Source of the DNA: an uncultured Pseudocitrobacter sp.
Lineage (GTDB): Bacteria; Pseudomonadota; Gammaproteobacteria; Enterobacterales; Enterobacteriaceae
NCBI GenBank assembly: GCA_913778145.1
Contig: CAJYVI010000152.1
Location: 62,001-126,000 of the forward strand
DNA: 64,000 bases
Reading direction: 5' to 3'
Positions 51,746 to 60,409 of the stretch are shown one piece after another (the first letter of the stretch is position 1; each line of letters opens with the position of its first letter). Under the pieces are notes generated by a model that did no database searches, was not told the origin of the DNA, and was given only the letters and a program-made list of their open reading frames with translations. The position numbers were made by a program, and so were the translations under genes.

Positions 51746-53014
51746 GTGAAAAATAAATTATCGTTAATTGCATTAGGCCTGATCGCCGCTACACCTGCAT
51801 TTGCCAGCCAGCAATCTGAAAGCCAGGGCTTTGTTGATGACAGCCATTTAGATGTATTTTTGCGCAATGCGTATATCAACCGTGATTACCAGGATGGGCT
51901 GAAAGATAAAGCCGAATGGGGTCAGGGTATTGTCGCGACCTTTGAATCTGGCTTCACCCAGGGCGTGGTGGGTTTTGGCGTTGACGGTATTGCACAGTAT
52001 GGCGTGCGTTTAGACGGTGGCCGTGGCCGCAGCGGCGCGGGCGGGATCGACTTCTTCGCCCAGGATAACGATGGCCGCGCGAAATCAGACCTCGCGAAAT
52101 TTGGTGCGACGGTCAAAGCCCGTTTCTCGAATACCGTGCTGAGCTACGGTACCCAGCGCCCGGCGCTGCCGATTCTGACGGCGGATGATTCTCGTCTGTT
52201 ATACGAAACCTACACCGGGACTCTGTTGACCTCTAAAGAGATCGACGGCCTGGAAGTGAACGCCGGTTACTTCACCGACGAACAGCGTAAGAGTGACGAC
52301 AGCCATAACTCCGGCCTCGAAAGCATCTCCTTCGGCGGCGCGAGCTATCAGTTTAACGATCAGTTCAGCGGGGCAATCTATGCCTCTCACATTGAAGATG
52401 TGATGAACAAACAGTACCTGGGCCTGAACTACAAACAACCGTTCAGTACCGGGCAGCAGTTGGTTCTTGATTTCAACGGTTATAACTCTCGCCTCACCCC
52501 AGGCTATGCCGAATCGCTGGATACGGGCCGCAGCAACAGCATCTGGAGCCTGGCAGCCAGCTATATCTGGGATATTCATACCTTTAAAATCGCTTATCAG
52601 CAGAGCAGCGGCAGCACCGGCTATAACTACGGCGGCTACCGTAACCAGGGCGGCGTGGGCGATGGCGGCAACACCATCTGGCTGGCGAACTCCTACTGGT
52701 CTGATTTTAACGGTGAAGACGAACGTTCATGGCAGGCATCTTACGGCCTGGACTTCGCGGGTCTCGGTCTGCCGGGCCTGAGCTGGACCACCGCTTACGT
52801 GCGCGGCGATAACATCAAAACCTCGCAGACCAGCAACGGTAAAGAACACGAGTGGTTCAACCAGGTGCAATACCAGGTTCAGGACGGCGTGGCGAAGGAT
52901 CTGAAATTCAAAGTCCGTTACTCCGTACTGCGCGTCTCTAATAACGCCAGCGACTATAACGTGAGCGGGAACGAAGTTCGCGTGTACGTTGAGTATCCGT
53001 TCAACGTCTTCTGA
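51746..53014 (+). CDS. OprD-family outer-membrane porin
   Basis: 422 residues from a GTG start. The signal peptide MKNKLSLIALGLIAATPAFA is followed by a beta-barrel pattern of alternating strands, with FVDDSHLDVFLRNAYINRDY typical of OprD-type N-termini. The last residues YPFNVF end in the Phe needed for BamA recognition. OprD-type porins admit small acids, aromatic acids or basic amino acids. It is convergent with the downstream catabolic operon, so it is a likely uptake partner. No ATG alternative gives a full signal peptide. Confidence 0.88.
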   Translation: MKNKLSLIALGLIAATPAFASQQSESQGFVDDSHLDVFLRNAYINRDYQDGLKDKAEWGQGIVATFESGFTQGVVGFGVDGIAQYGVRLDGGRGRSGAGGIDFFAQDNDGRAKSDLAKFGATVKARFSNTVLSYGTQRPALPILTADDSRLLYETYTGTLLTSKEIDGLEVNAGYFTDEQRKSDDSHNSGLESISFGGASYQFNDQFSGAIYASHIEDVMNKQYLGLNYKQPFSTGQQLVLDFNGYNSRLTPGYAESLDTGRSNSIWSLAASYIWDIHTFKIAYQQSSGSTGYNYGGYRNQGGVGDGGNTIWLANSYWSDFNGEDERSWQASYGLDFAGLGLPGLSWTTAYVRGDNIKTSQTSNGKEHEWFNQVQYQVQDGVAKDLKFKVRYSVLRVSNNASDYNVSGNEVRVYVEYPFNVF

Positions 53015-53022
53015 CGTGTGTA

Positions 53023-53105
53023 ATGCCGGATGGCGGCTGACGCCTTATCCGGCCTACCTACAGATGAGTGCCCAGGCCCGGTAAGCGTTCGCGCCACCGG
53101 GCCTT
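53023..53105. repeat. REP/BIME pair between the porin gene and the catabolic operon
   Basis: Two opposed REP arms (GCCGGATGGCGGCTGACGCC and the degenerate GGTAAGCGTTCGCGCCACCG) between convergent stops. It probably terminates both transcripts. Confidence 0.85.
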
Positions 53106-53112
53106 TTATCTT

Positions 53113-54753
53113 TTAATACAACGTTTTCTGCGGCGGCCCGGCAAAACGTAGCGCGCCAATCTCGCCCATTCGCACTTCCACTACCGACGGCCCCGGCATC
53201 GCCAGCGCTTCGGTCATCGCAGCCTGGAAATCTTCCGCACGATTCACCGTCCACGCCTGTAAGCCAATGGCCTGCGCCAGCGCGGTAAAGTCCGGCGTGT
53301 GCAGTTCGTTATAGTACTGGCGACCACCGAAGTATTTATCCTGAATACCGCGCATCACGCCGTAACCGCCGTCATTCATAATCAGCAGCGTGACGTTGGC
53401 TTTTTCCTGTGCCAGCGTCGCCAGTTCGCCCAGGTTCAGGCTCAGGCCGCCATCGCCAACCAGCCCCACTACTTTGTGCTGCGGGTTAGCAATCGCAGTG
53501 CCAATCGCCATCGGCAGCCCCATCCCAATCGCCCCGGCGAGGGAGTGAATGTTTTTCAGCGGTTGATGCGCGCGGAACAGACGGCTACCCCACAGGCTGC
53601 CGGAAACGGTGATATCACGCACCAGAATGCCATCATCCGGCAGCGCATGTTCAATAGCGTCATTCAGCCCGGCATACGCGCCGCACTGCTCGCGCAAACC
53701 CTGCTCTGCCGCCACGACCGCCTGCTGCACCTGCTCATCCCACGCGCTGTTGCCCCATTCACGCCCCTGGGCTTTCGCGGCTAACGCCGTCAGCATTGCG
53801 CCGCAGTCGGCGATAATCGTCTGCTCCATCAGGTAATTCCGGCTTGCCGCCGCCGGGTCGATATCAATCTGCACGCGTGGTTCCGGCAGCGTCAGCGTCC
53901 AGGAGCGGGTTTCGTTGCTGCGCAGGCGAGAGCCAGCCACCAGCGTGAAATCACAGCTTTCCATAATGGCTTCCGCGGAAGGCGAGTTATGGAACGCGCG
54001 CAGGCTGGCGCGGTGATTATCCGGCAACACACCGCGTGCATGGGTGCTGGAAATAACCGTCACCCCGGCATCCGCCAGCTTCTTAACTGCCGTCGCGCTC
54101 GCCAGCGCCCCGCCGCCCAACCACAGCAGCGGTTGCTTCGCCTGCTTAAGCTGCGCCCACAGCGCATCAACGGTGGCGGCATCCACCGCCGCAGGCGTCG
54201 CCGGACGCACCGCTGCCGTCACCAGCGAAGCGGGAATTTTCGTGCCCTGAATATCAATCGGAATTTCCACCGACACCGGGCCACACGGCGGTGTCTGCGC
54301 GTCCTGAATCGCTTTATGCAGAATCGCTATCGCCTGGTTGGCATTGCTGATGCGATAGGCACGTTTTGAGCTGGCCTTCAGAAAAGTCAGCTGGTCGCGC
54401 GTCTCGTGAATAAACCCGGTATCCGCATCCAGCCAGGCTTTTTCCACCTGCCCGGTCAGATGCAGCAGCGGCGTGCAGGCGTTCATCGCCTCAACCAGTG
54501 CGCCGACGGCATTGCCCGCGCCTGCCCCGGTGCTGGTCAGCGCCACGCCAAGGCCGGAAAAACGCCCGTGCGCATCCGCCATCGTCACCGATCCCGCTTC
54601 ACCGCGCGCCGGGACGAAACGGATATTGCCACGCTGCCCAACGGCATCGGCAATCGGCAGGTTGTGGATAGAGATAACGCCATAGATAGCGTCTACCTGA
54701 TACTGCTCCAGCGTTCTGGCAATGGCCTCGCCGACGGTAATCATTTCACTCAT
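53113..54753 (-). CDS. Thiamine-diphosphate-dependent enzyme (acetolactate synthase / benzoylformate decarboxylase type)
   Basis: 546 residues in three ThDP-family domains. The pyrimidine-domain Glu is in VPARGEAGSVTMAD (near residue 51), the central domain spans about 190-330, and the PP domain has the motif GDGGLSLNLGELATL ending in MNDGGYG (about residues 435-465). It resembles the large ALS-like group that decarboxylates 2-oxo acids; no regulatory subunit is nearby. It is last gene of the catabolic operon, next to an aldehyde dehydrogenase. The pair fits 2-oxo acid to aldehyde to acid, but this is inference. Confidence 0.85.
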   Translation of the reverse strand: MSEMITVGEAIARTLEQYQVDAIYGVISIHNLPIADAVGQRGNIRFVPARGEAGSVTMADAHGRFSGLGVALTSTGAGAGNAVGALVEAMNACTPLLHLTGQVEKAWLDADTGFIHETRDQLTFLKASSKRAYRISNANQAIAILHKAIQDAQTPPCGPVSVEIPIDIQGTKIPASLVTAAVRPATPAAVDAATVDALWAQLKQAKQPLLWLGGGALASATAVKKLADAGVTVISSTHARGVLPDNHRASLRAFHNSPSAEAIMESCDFTLVAGSRLRSNETRSWTLTLPEPRVQIDIDPAAASRNYLMEQTIIADCGAMLTALAAKAQGREWGNSAWDEQVQQAVVAAEQGLREQCGAYAGLNDAIEHALPDDGILVRDITVSGSLWGSRLFRAHQPLKNIHSLAGAIGMGLPMAIGTAIANPQHKVVGLVGDGGLSLNLGELATLAQEKANVTLLIMNDGGYGVMRGIQDKYFGGRQYYNELHTPDFTALAQAIGLQAWTVNRAEDFQAAMTEALAMPGPSVVEVRMGEIGALRFAGPPQKTLY

Positions 54754-54768
54754 AACTCACCCTTATTC

Positions 54769-56238
54769 TTAGTCGCACCAGCGGTTGACGCTATTGCCTG
54801 TCGCCAGATAAATGCTCTTTTGTTGCATCCAGACTTTCAGCCCCTGAATACCCTTTTCGCGGCCCAGACCGCTCTCTTTAAAGCCCCCGAACGGGGTCGA
54901 AATGGCGAAAACTTTGTAGGTGTTGATCCACACCGTGCCCGCTTCCAGCCGCTCGCTTAAACGCAGCGCTCGCCCGGTGTCGCGTGTCCAGATACCCGCC
55001 GCCAGACCGTAAACCGATGCGTTCGCCTCAGAAATTAGCGACTCTTCGTCGGCAAACGGCATAGCCACCAGCACCGGGCCAAAAATCTCTTCCTGACAGA
55101 CGCGTGCCTGATTATTCAGGCCGTCGATAATCGTCGGCTGGAAATAGCTGCCACTGGCAAGCGCCGGGTCAGCGGGAATTTCACCGCCGCACAGCACGCG
55201 CCCGCCCTCTTTCTGCGCCAGCGCAACGTAATCCATCACGCTTTTACGGTGCTTTTCGTTAATCAGCGGTCCAATGTGTGTGCCTTCCTGATGAGGGTGC
55301 CCAACACGTAGCCCACGGGTTAATTCCAGCAGCCGCGCCATCAGCGGTTGATAAACGGATTCGTGAATAAACAGACGCGAACCGGCGATACACGCCTGCC
55401 CTGCCGAACTGAAAATGCCGTAGCAAATGCCGCGCGCCGCCTGTTCGATATCGGCATCTTCCAGCACGATAGTCGGCGATTTACCGCCCAGCTCCAGCGA
55501 AGCGGGGATCAGTTTTTCCGCCGCCACGTGCGCCAGATGCCGCCCGGTAGTCGTGCCGCCGGTGAAAGAAATTTTGCGAATCAAGGGATGGCGCGCCAGC
55601 GCATCGCCAATCACCGAGCCTTTCCCCGGCAACACGCTCAACAGTCCGGCAGGCAGCCCGGCCTGTTCAAAAATACGTGCCAGTTCAAGCGCCATCAGCG
55701 GCGTGGCTTCTGCCGGTTTGAGGATCACCGCATTGCCCGCCGCAATTGCCGGAGCGACCTTCTGCATTTCGCTGGCAATCGGCGAGTTCCACGGTGTAAT
55801 GGCCGCGACTACGCCCAGCGGTTCATAGCGGCTGAGCGTCAATACCTCCGCCATACGCGGGGTCGGCAGCTCGCCTTCCAGCAGTTCGCAGGCCGCCGCA
55901 AAATAACGCGCCGTTCCCGCCGCGCTCAGCACCAGGCCACGCGCTTCCGGCAACGGTTTGCCGTTGTCGCGACTTTGCATCAGGGCCAGTTCATCCACGC
56001 GCGATTCGATAATATCGGCGACCTTGTGCAGCACTTTCGCCCGCTGATGCGGCAGCGCATTGCGCCATGCCGGGTCACGCCAGGCGCGCTCGGCGCTTTT
56101 TACCGCGTCGTTCAGATCGTCGATGCTGGCGGCGTTGAGCGTGGCGTTCAGCGAACCGTCCGCCGGGAAGGTGCTCTGCATCGCGTCACCGTTACCGCGT
56201 CGCCAGGCTCCGCCCACAAAAATAGAGAGTTCTTGCAT
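54769..56238 (-). CDS. NAD(P)-dependent aldehyde dehydrogenase
   Basis: 489 residues of the ALDH superfamily. The catalytic Glu lies in SLELGGKSPTIV (near residue 253), the catalytic Cys in SAGQACIAGSRLF (near residue 287), the N-terminal NAD region in TPWNSPIASEMQK, and the EEIFGPV block near residue 385. It lies 15 bp before the ThDP gene. Substrate unknown; the operon suggests an aromatic or semialdehyde intermediate. Confidence 0.92.
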   Translation of the reverse strand: MQELSIFVGGAWRRGNGDAMQSTFPADGSLNATLNAASIDDLNDAVKSAERAWRDPAWRNALPHQRAKVLHKVADIIESRVDELALMQSRDNGKPLPEARGLVLSAAGTARYFAAACELLEGELPTPRMAEVLTLSRYEPLGVVAAITPWNSPIASEMQKVAPAIAAGNAVILKPAEATPLMALELARIFEQAGLPAGLLSVLPGKGSVIGDALARHPLIRKISFTGGTTTGRHLAHVAAEKLIPASLELGGKSPTIVLEDADIEQAARGICYGIFSSAGQACIAGSRLFIHESVYQPLMARLLELTRGLRVGHPHQEGTHIGPLINEKHRKSVMDYVALAQKEGGRVLCGGEIPADPALASGSYFQPTIIDGLNNQARVCQEEIFGPVLVAMPFADEESLISEANASVYGLAAGIWTRDTGRALRLSERLEAGTVWINTYKVFAISTPFGGFKESGLGREKGIQGLKVWMQQKSIYLATGNSVNRWCD

Positions 56239-56247
56239 ATCAGCCTC

Positions 56248-57018
56248 TTAGCACTGAGCCAGTTCACGGCAAGCGCGCACCGCACTTAGCGCCGCCAGCG
56301 TGGAGGTTTTTGGGTTGCTGGCGAGCGGCAGGCCGCTGAGTTCGAGGTGGAATTCGCCAAACAGCCCCTCAACGTGCAGGGTATGAGTGTTACGTTTCGT
56401 CGCCGGATCAACCATTAACTGAACACGAGTGTCGTCCATTCCCACGCCGCCCAGCGCCACGGTTGCCGCCACGTTGGCATTCGCCGGGAAGAGGCGTGCG
56501 GCTTCCCGCGCACTGCCTTCGAAAAAGATTTGCGCTTCCTGCACCGTCGCCAGGTCAATCAACTGCTCGGCGTAGCTCCCGCGCCAGCTGGCCGGGCTTT
56601 TACGCGACTGATAAGTCACGCGCTGCAAGCCACCTTCTCTTGCCGCCGATAAACCGTCGATACCCGCCACCGCGCCTGCCAGCAGGGTTAATTTCCCGCC
56701 CGCGTTCAGCAACCGCTGTTCAAGTTCGCTATCGGCCAGCGCACCAGTGGAGACAACCGCCAGGTGCCAGCCACGTTTGAGAACCGCTTCGCCGTACTGC
56801 GCCACCGCCTGCTGGCTGGCGCACTCCAGCACCAGATCCGGCGTGGCATCGCATGCCAGCGGATCAACCAGCGGGGTAACCTCGCCGTGAAAACGCGCCA
56901 GGATCGCCTGATGATGTGATTCCCTGGCTACGATCCAGCCGATCGCCACGTTGGCAGGTAAACGTTCGATCACCGCCTGCGCCATCGCGCCGTAGCCAAT
57001 TAACATGACCTTTTTCAT
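56248..57018 (-). CDS. Aspartate dehydrogenase-type NAD(P) oxidoreductase (NadX family)
   Basis: 256 residues from the second of two adjacent ATGs, better spaced from AGGAG than the first at 57021. The Rossmann motif GYGAMAQAVIE is at residues 7-17, VLECASQQAVAQY lies near residue 65, and the family C-terminal block FPANANVAATVALGGVGMDD is near residues 180-199. Family members make iminoaspartate from aspartate. In a catabolic operon with no nad genes it may act on another amino acid or imine. It lies between an SDR and the ALDH gene. Confidence 0.88.
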   Translation of the reverse strand: MKKVMLIGYGAMAQAVIERLPANVAIGWIVARESHHQAILARFHGEVTPLVDPLACDATPDLVLECASQQAVAQYGEAVLKRGWHLAVVSTGALADSELEQRLLNAGGKLTLLAGAVAGIDGLSAAREGGLQRVTYQSRKSPASWRGSYAEQLIDLATVQEAQIFFEGSAREAARLFPANANVAATVALGGVGMDDTRVQLMVDPATKRNTHTLHVEGLFGEFHLELSGLPLASNPKTSTLAALSAVRACRELAQC

Positions 57019-57027
57019 CATTGCTCC

Positions 57028-57822
57028 TTAAAGGTGACGGCAGAAGCCGCCGGAGACATCCAGCGCGGCCCCGGTGGTGAACGAGGCCAGCGGCGAGGCC
57101 AGGAATAACAGCGCCTGCGCAGGCTCCTGCGGTTTGCCCAGACGTCCCATCGGAATACCGCGCTTACGGGCAATATCACCGGTCCACGCCGGCCAGCTCT
57201 GGCTTTTATCGCTGCGCTGCTCATAGCGGCGCTGCCATTGGCCGGATTCCACCATCCCCAGCAGGATGGAATTTACGCGGATGCCTTTCTCAATCAGATC
57301 TTTCGACAGGGTGAGCGTCATGTTCAGCAGCGCGGCGCGCGCAGCCGAGGTGGCTATCATGTGCTCTTCCGGCTGTAGCGCCAGCAGCGAGTTCACGCAG
57401 GTGATCGACGCGATATCCGACGCTTCCAGCTGGCTTAAAAACGCCTGCACCGGGTTGATGACGCCAAACAATTTCAGCTCGGCTTCATGCAGCCATGCGC
57501 TGCGCGGAGTGTCGGCAAAATGGGCGACAAAGCCCTGCCCGGCGTTGTTGATCAGCATGTCGGCGCGGCCCAGATTCGCCTCAACGGCAGCGGCGAACGC
57601 CTGCACATCCTCTTCTTTCAGTACATCGCAGCAGGCAGAGAAAACCTCGCCCTGCGGAAATTCGTTGAGCAACGCGGCGTGCGCGCTGGCGAGTCTGTCC
57701 GCATCGCGGCCACAAAACGCCACTTTTGCGCCTTCACCCAGTAACAGGCGCAGGGTTTCGAAACCAATTCCCGACGATCCCCCGGTGACTACCGCTACAC
57801 GCCCTTCAATTTGTGCATTCAT
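57028..57822 (-). CDS. SDR-fold protein with altered active site
   Basis: 264 residues from the ATG at 57822 (MNAQIEGRVAVVTGGSSGIG). The cofactor loop TGGSSGIG (residues 13-20) and NNAG (92-95) are intact, and Ser145 is present. However, the catalytic Tyr position is Thr158 and the Lys position is Arg162 (HMIATSAARAALL). The C-terminus ALDVSGGFCRHL is SDR-like. It may bind cofactor without normal SDR catalysis. It overlaps the hydrolase stop by 17 bp. The open frame upstream belongs to the hydrolase region in another frame. Confidence 0.85.
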   Translation of the reverse strand: MNAQIEGRVAVVTGGSSGIGFETLRLLLGEGAKVAFCGRDADRLASAHAALLNEFPQGEVFSACCDVLKEEDVQAFAAAVEANLGRADMLINNAGQGFVAHFADTPRSAWLHEAELKLFGVINPVQAFLSQLEASDIASITCVNSLLALQPEEHMIATSAARAALLNMTLTLSKDLIEKGIRVNSILLGMVESGQWQRRYEQRSDKSQSWPAWTGDIARKRGIPMGRLGKPQEPAQALLFLASPLASFTTGAALDVSGGFCRHL

Positions 57823-58576
57823 CGCGCACCTCTTCCATTGCCTGCAAAAGCCATTGATTAAATGTCGTTTCGTTATCGAGATAGCTGGCATGCCCGGCCG
57901 CAGGAACGGCGGTGTACGGCATGCCATAACGTGCGGCCAGCGCCTGCGCGGCATCTGGTGGCGTGATGGTGTCCTGCTCGCCGCAGCACACGCTGAACGC
58001 GCTGCCGTACTGTTCAAGCCAGCGGTGAATATCGTCGTGCGCCAGCATCCACGCTGCCGCCAGATACCCCTCCGGACGCAGGCGTCGCATTCCTGCCGCC
58101 ACCGTCGCCACATCGTCCTGGCGTGCCACCGGTTGCAGCAGTGCCGCCGCGCGGGTTTGTGCGAGGATCTCCCCGCCCATCGCTATTTGCTGTTCCCGGC
58201 TGCGCCACACCTGTTCGCGCTTTTCCGCCGTCGCGTTGCCGTAACCCTGCGCCGGGTCCGCCAGCAGCAAATGCACCACCCGTTCGGGGTAACGCGCAGC
58301 AAACGCGCTGGCGACCAGCGCGCCCAGCGAATGCCCCACCAGCACCGTTTGCCAGACGCCAGCACGGTCAAGCAACAGCGCAAGCGCATCCGCGTAGTCG
58401 CCCGCATTCGCCCGCTCGGTTGCCAGCATCGGGCTTTCGCCATAACCCGGCATATCCCAGGCCAGCACGCGGCAGCCCGGTAGCGCCATCTGCTTATGCC
58501 AGGAGGCGGCACCGGAGCTGATGCCATGGAGCAGCATCACCGGCACGCCATGGCCCTGTTCACGAAAACCCGTCAT
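57806..58576 (-). CDS. Alpha/beta-fold hydrolase
   Basis: 256 residues. The oxyanion HG motif is at MLLHGISSGAASW (residues 14-26), the nucleophile Ser in VGHSLGALVAS (near residue 94), the Asp in GEQDTITPPDA, and the His in AGHASYLDNE. It resembles C-C or ester hydrolases of aromatic meta-cleavage routes. AAGGA lies 6 bp before the ATG. It is ninth in order from the SDR end of the operon, after the cupin, and overlaps the next gene. Confidence 0.88.
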   Translation of the reverse strand: MTGFREQGHGVPVMLLHGISSGAASWHKQMALPGCRVLAWDMPGYGESPMLATERANAGDYADALALLLDRAGVWQTVLVGHSLGALVASAFAARYPERVVHLLLADPAQGYGNATAEKREQVWRSREQQIAMGGEILAQTRAAALLQPVARQDDVATVAAGMRRLRPEGYLAAAWMLAHDDIHRWLEQYGSAFSVCCGEQDTITPPDAAQALAARYGMPYTAVPAAGHASYLDNETTFNQWLLQAMEEVRDECTN

Positions 58577-58585
58577 CGCTATTCC

Positions 58586-59116
58586 TTAGTTGCGTTTCAC
58601 TTTCGACAGCGGATGGTCTGCCGGATAGGTTGGGATCTCAGGCTTTTTGGTGCCAAGCATCACGCACATCAGCGCTTCTTCTTCGCCGTGGTTAAACAGG
58701 CCGCGATAGATCCCCGCCGGAACGGAGATGAGATCGCGCTCGCGCAGCACCGTTTCGGTGTAGTTGTCGCCATCCTGAATCATCAGGGTGATCTGCCCTT
58801 TCAGCATGAAGAAGACCTCTTCCACGTCATCGTGCAGATGCAGCGGGCCTTCGCATTTCGACGGCAGCACCATGGTGGAGAAGGTGAAGTGTTCCGCCGC
58901 AACGGTGTTGGTGTCGCTGGCGACGCCGGTCGCCCCGGTGCCGATATAGCGCATCTGCGCACGGCGATATTTCGGGTCAAAATCGGCCTGGAACTTCAGC
59001 GCGTTCCAGTCATATTTACGGCCTTCAAAGCGGGCAATACGCGACTCCACCCACTCTTCCATGCTCAGATTTTCTGGCTTGATGCCGGTTTTCGCGCTTA
59101 CGGTTGAATCAGACAT
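58586..59116 (-). CDS. Cupin-domain protein
   Basis: 176 residues. The cupin metal motif is LHLHDDVEEVFFMLKGQITL (near residues 102-121, His-x-His and Glu), with the second motif PAGIYRGLFNHGEEEALM supplying the last His. It could be a small dioxygenase, decarboxylase or isomerase. It lies 10 bp before the MFS stop-side and 9 bp ahead of the hydrolase. No closer name is justified. Confidence 0.85.
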   Translation of the reverse strand: MSDSTVSAKTGIKPENLSMEEWVESRIARFEGRKYDWNALKFQADFDPKYRRAQMRYIGTGATGVASDTNTVAAEHFTFSTMVLPSKCEGPLHLHDDVEEVFFMLKGQITLMIQDGDNYTETVLRERDLISVPAGIYRGLFNHGEEEALMCVMLGTKKPEIPTYPADHPLSKVKRN

Positions 59117-59126
59117 GACACACTCC

Positions 59127-60383
59127 TCAGTAACGTTTAAGCAGCGGCAGTAACAGGACGCACCCTACGGTCGCCATCACCACCAGAAAGATCAGCCCGG
59201 AATCCATACTGTGAGTGAAGGCGATCAGCGCCCCCATCACCGCCGGCGACAACGCCCCGGCAAAGTTTCCCAGCCCATTGAAAATACCGCCCGCCGTGGC
59301 GCTCACCCGTGGATGGGTCGCTTTTGCCAGCAGGGCGAAAATGTTCGGCGCGCCCACGCCCCACATAAAGGTGCTGAAGCTCATGGCGGCGATGATGGTC
59401 AGCGGCGTATCCAGATGCATGACCGCCGTCAGGCCAATGGCGGCTCCCGCCATCGAGATAAAGCAGGCGGCAGCGCGTTTATCGACGCGATCGGAAAGCC
59501 ACGCGCCAATCACTTCGCCCAGTAGCATGGCGATGAACGGCATCGACGACAGCCAGCCTGCGTGCTCCAGATGAATGCCTTTGCCTTTAATCAGGTAGCC
59601 CGGCAGCCAGCCGTTGATGCCCCACAGATAGGTCAGGAAAGCGATGTTAAAGACGCAAATCATCCAGAAGTGAGTGCTGACAAACAGCTCCTGACGCGCG
59701 GCCCGACGCGCCTGCTGCGACTGTTGCGTCGGTGCCTGCTTCGCCTCCAGCTGCACGCCACGCAGACCTATGCGCACCAGAATCAACACCGGGATGGTGA
59801 GCAGTGCCATGGTGAAGAAGGTGCTCTGCCAGCCAAAGGTATTGAGCAACCAAATGGAAAGCGGAAAGCCAATTGCCGCGCCCACGGGCGTGCCGAGCAG
59901 CCAGAGCATGGTGGCGCGCGCCTGCAAATGCTGCGGGAAGGAGTGGCGCACAATGGCGAACGCCAGCGGGAACAGCGGCCCTTCCGCCACGCCGAGCAGA
60001 ATGCGTAGCGTGACCATCAGCGTGTAGTTGTGGGTAAAGCCCATCATCACCATCAGCACGCACCACACCACCATCATCCCGGTGAGCAGACGCAGCGGTG
60101 CGATTTTGTCGCCCAGCCCGCTCAGCAAGACGGAAGAAAAACCGTAGCTCAGCAGGAATGCGCTCATCAGAATGCCGAGGCGCGTGGTGTCGAAGTCGAT
60201 GCCCATCGCCTGCTGGAAATGGCTATCGGAAAAGAGTGCGGCAATGCTGATTTTGTCGAAAAACGCCAACAGGACGCAGGCCAAAAGCGACAGCGGAATA
60301 GCCCAGCGAACGGCCGTTTCAGGCGTGCAGACGCCCTCACCGCGTGCCTCAACGGGCGCGGTGTTGTTCTCTAATGTGCTCAT
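59127..60383 (-). CDS. MFS transporter (organic acid type)
   Basis: 418 residues, 12 hydrophobic segments. The N-terminal half is WAIPLSLLACVLLAFFDKIS, with motif A-like SGLGDKIAPLRLL near residue 92 and AWLSDRVDKRAAACF near residue 293. It resembles the ACS group (hydroxybenzoate/phthalate-type carriers). It lies in the catabolic operon between the cupin and reductase genes, so it probably imports the operon substrate. Confidence 0.88.
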   Translation of the reverse strand: MSTLENNTAPVEARGEGVCTPETAVRWAIPLSLLACVLLAFFDKISIAALFSDSHFQQAMGIDFDTTRLGILMSAFLLSYGFSSVLLSGLGDKIAPLRLLTGMMVVWCVLMVMMGFTHNYTLMVTLRILLGVAEGPLFPLAFAIVRHSFPQHLQARATMLWLLGTPVGAAIGFPLSIWLLNTFGWQSTFFTMALLTIPVLILVRIGLRGVQLEAKQAPTQQSQQARRAARQELFVSTHFWMICVFNIAFLTYLWGINGWLPGYLIKGKGIHLEHAGWLSSMPFIAMLLGEVIGAWLSDRVDKRAAACFISMAGAAIGLTAVMHLDTPLTIIAAMSFSTFMWGVGAPNIFALLAKATHPRVSATAGGIFNGLGNFAGALSPAVMGALIAFTHSMDSGLIFLVVMATVGCVLLLPLLKRY

Positions 60384-60409
60384 GTTCCCCCCTGAGGGTT
60401 ACGTCGCGG

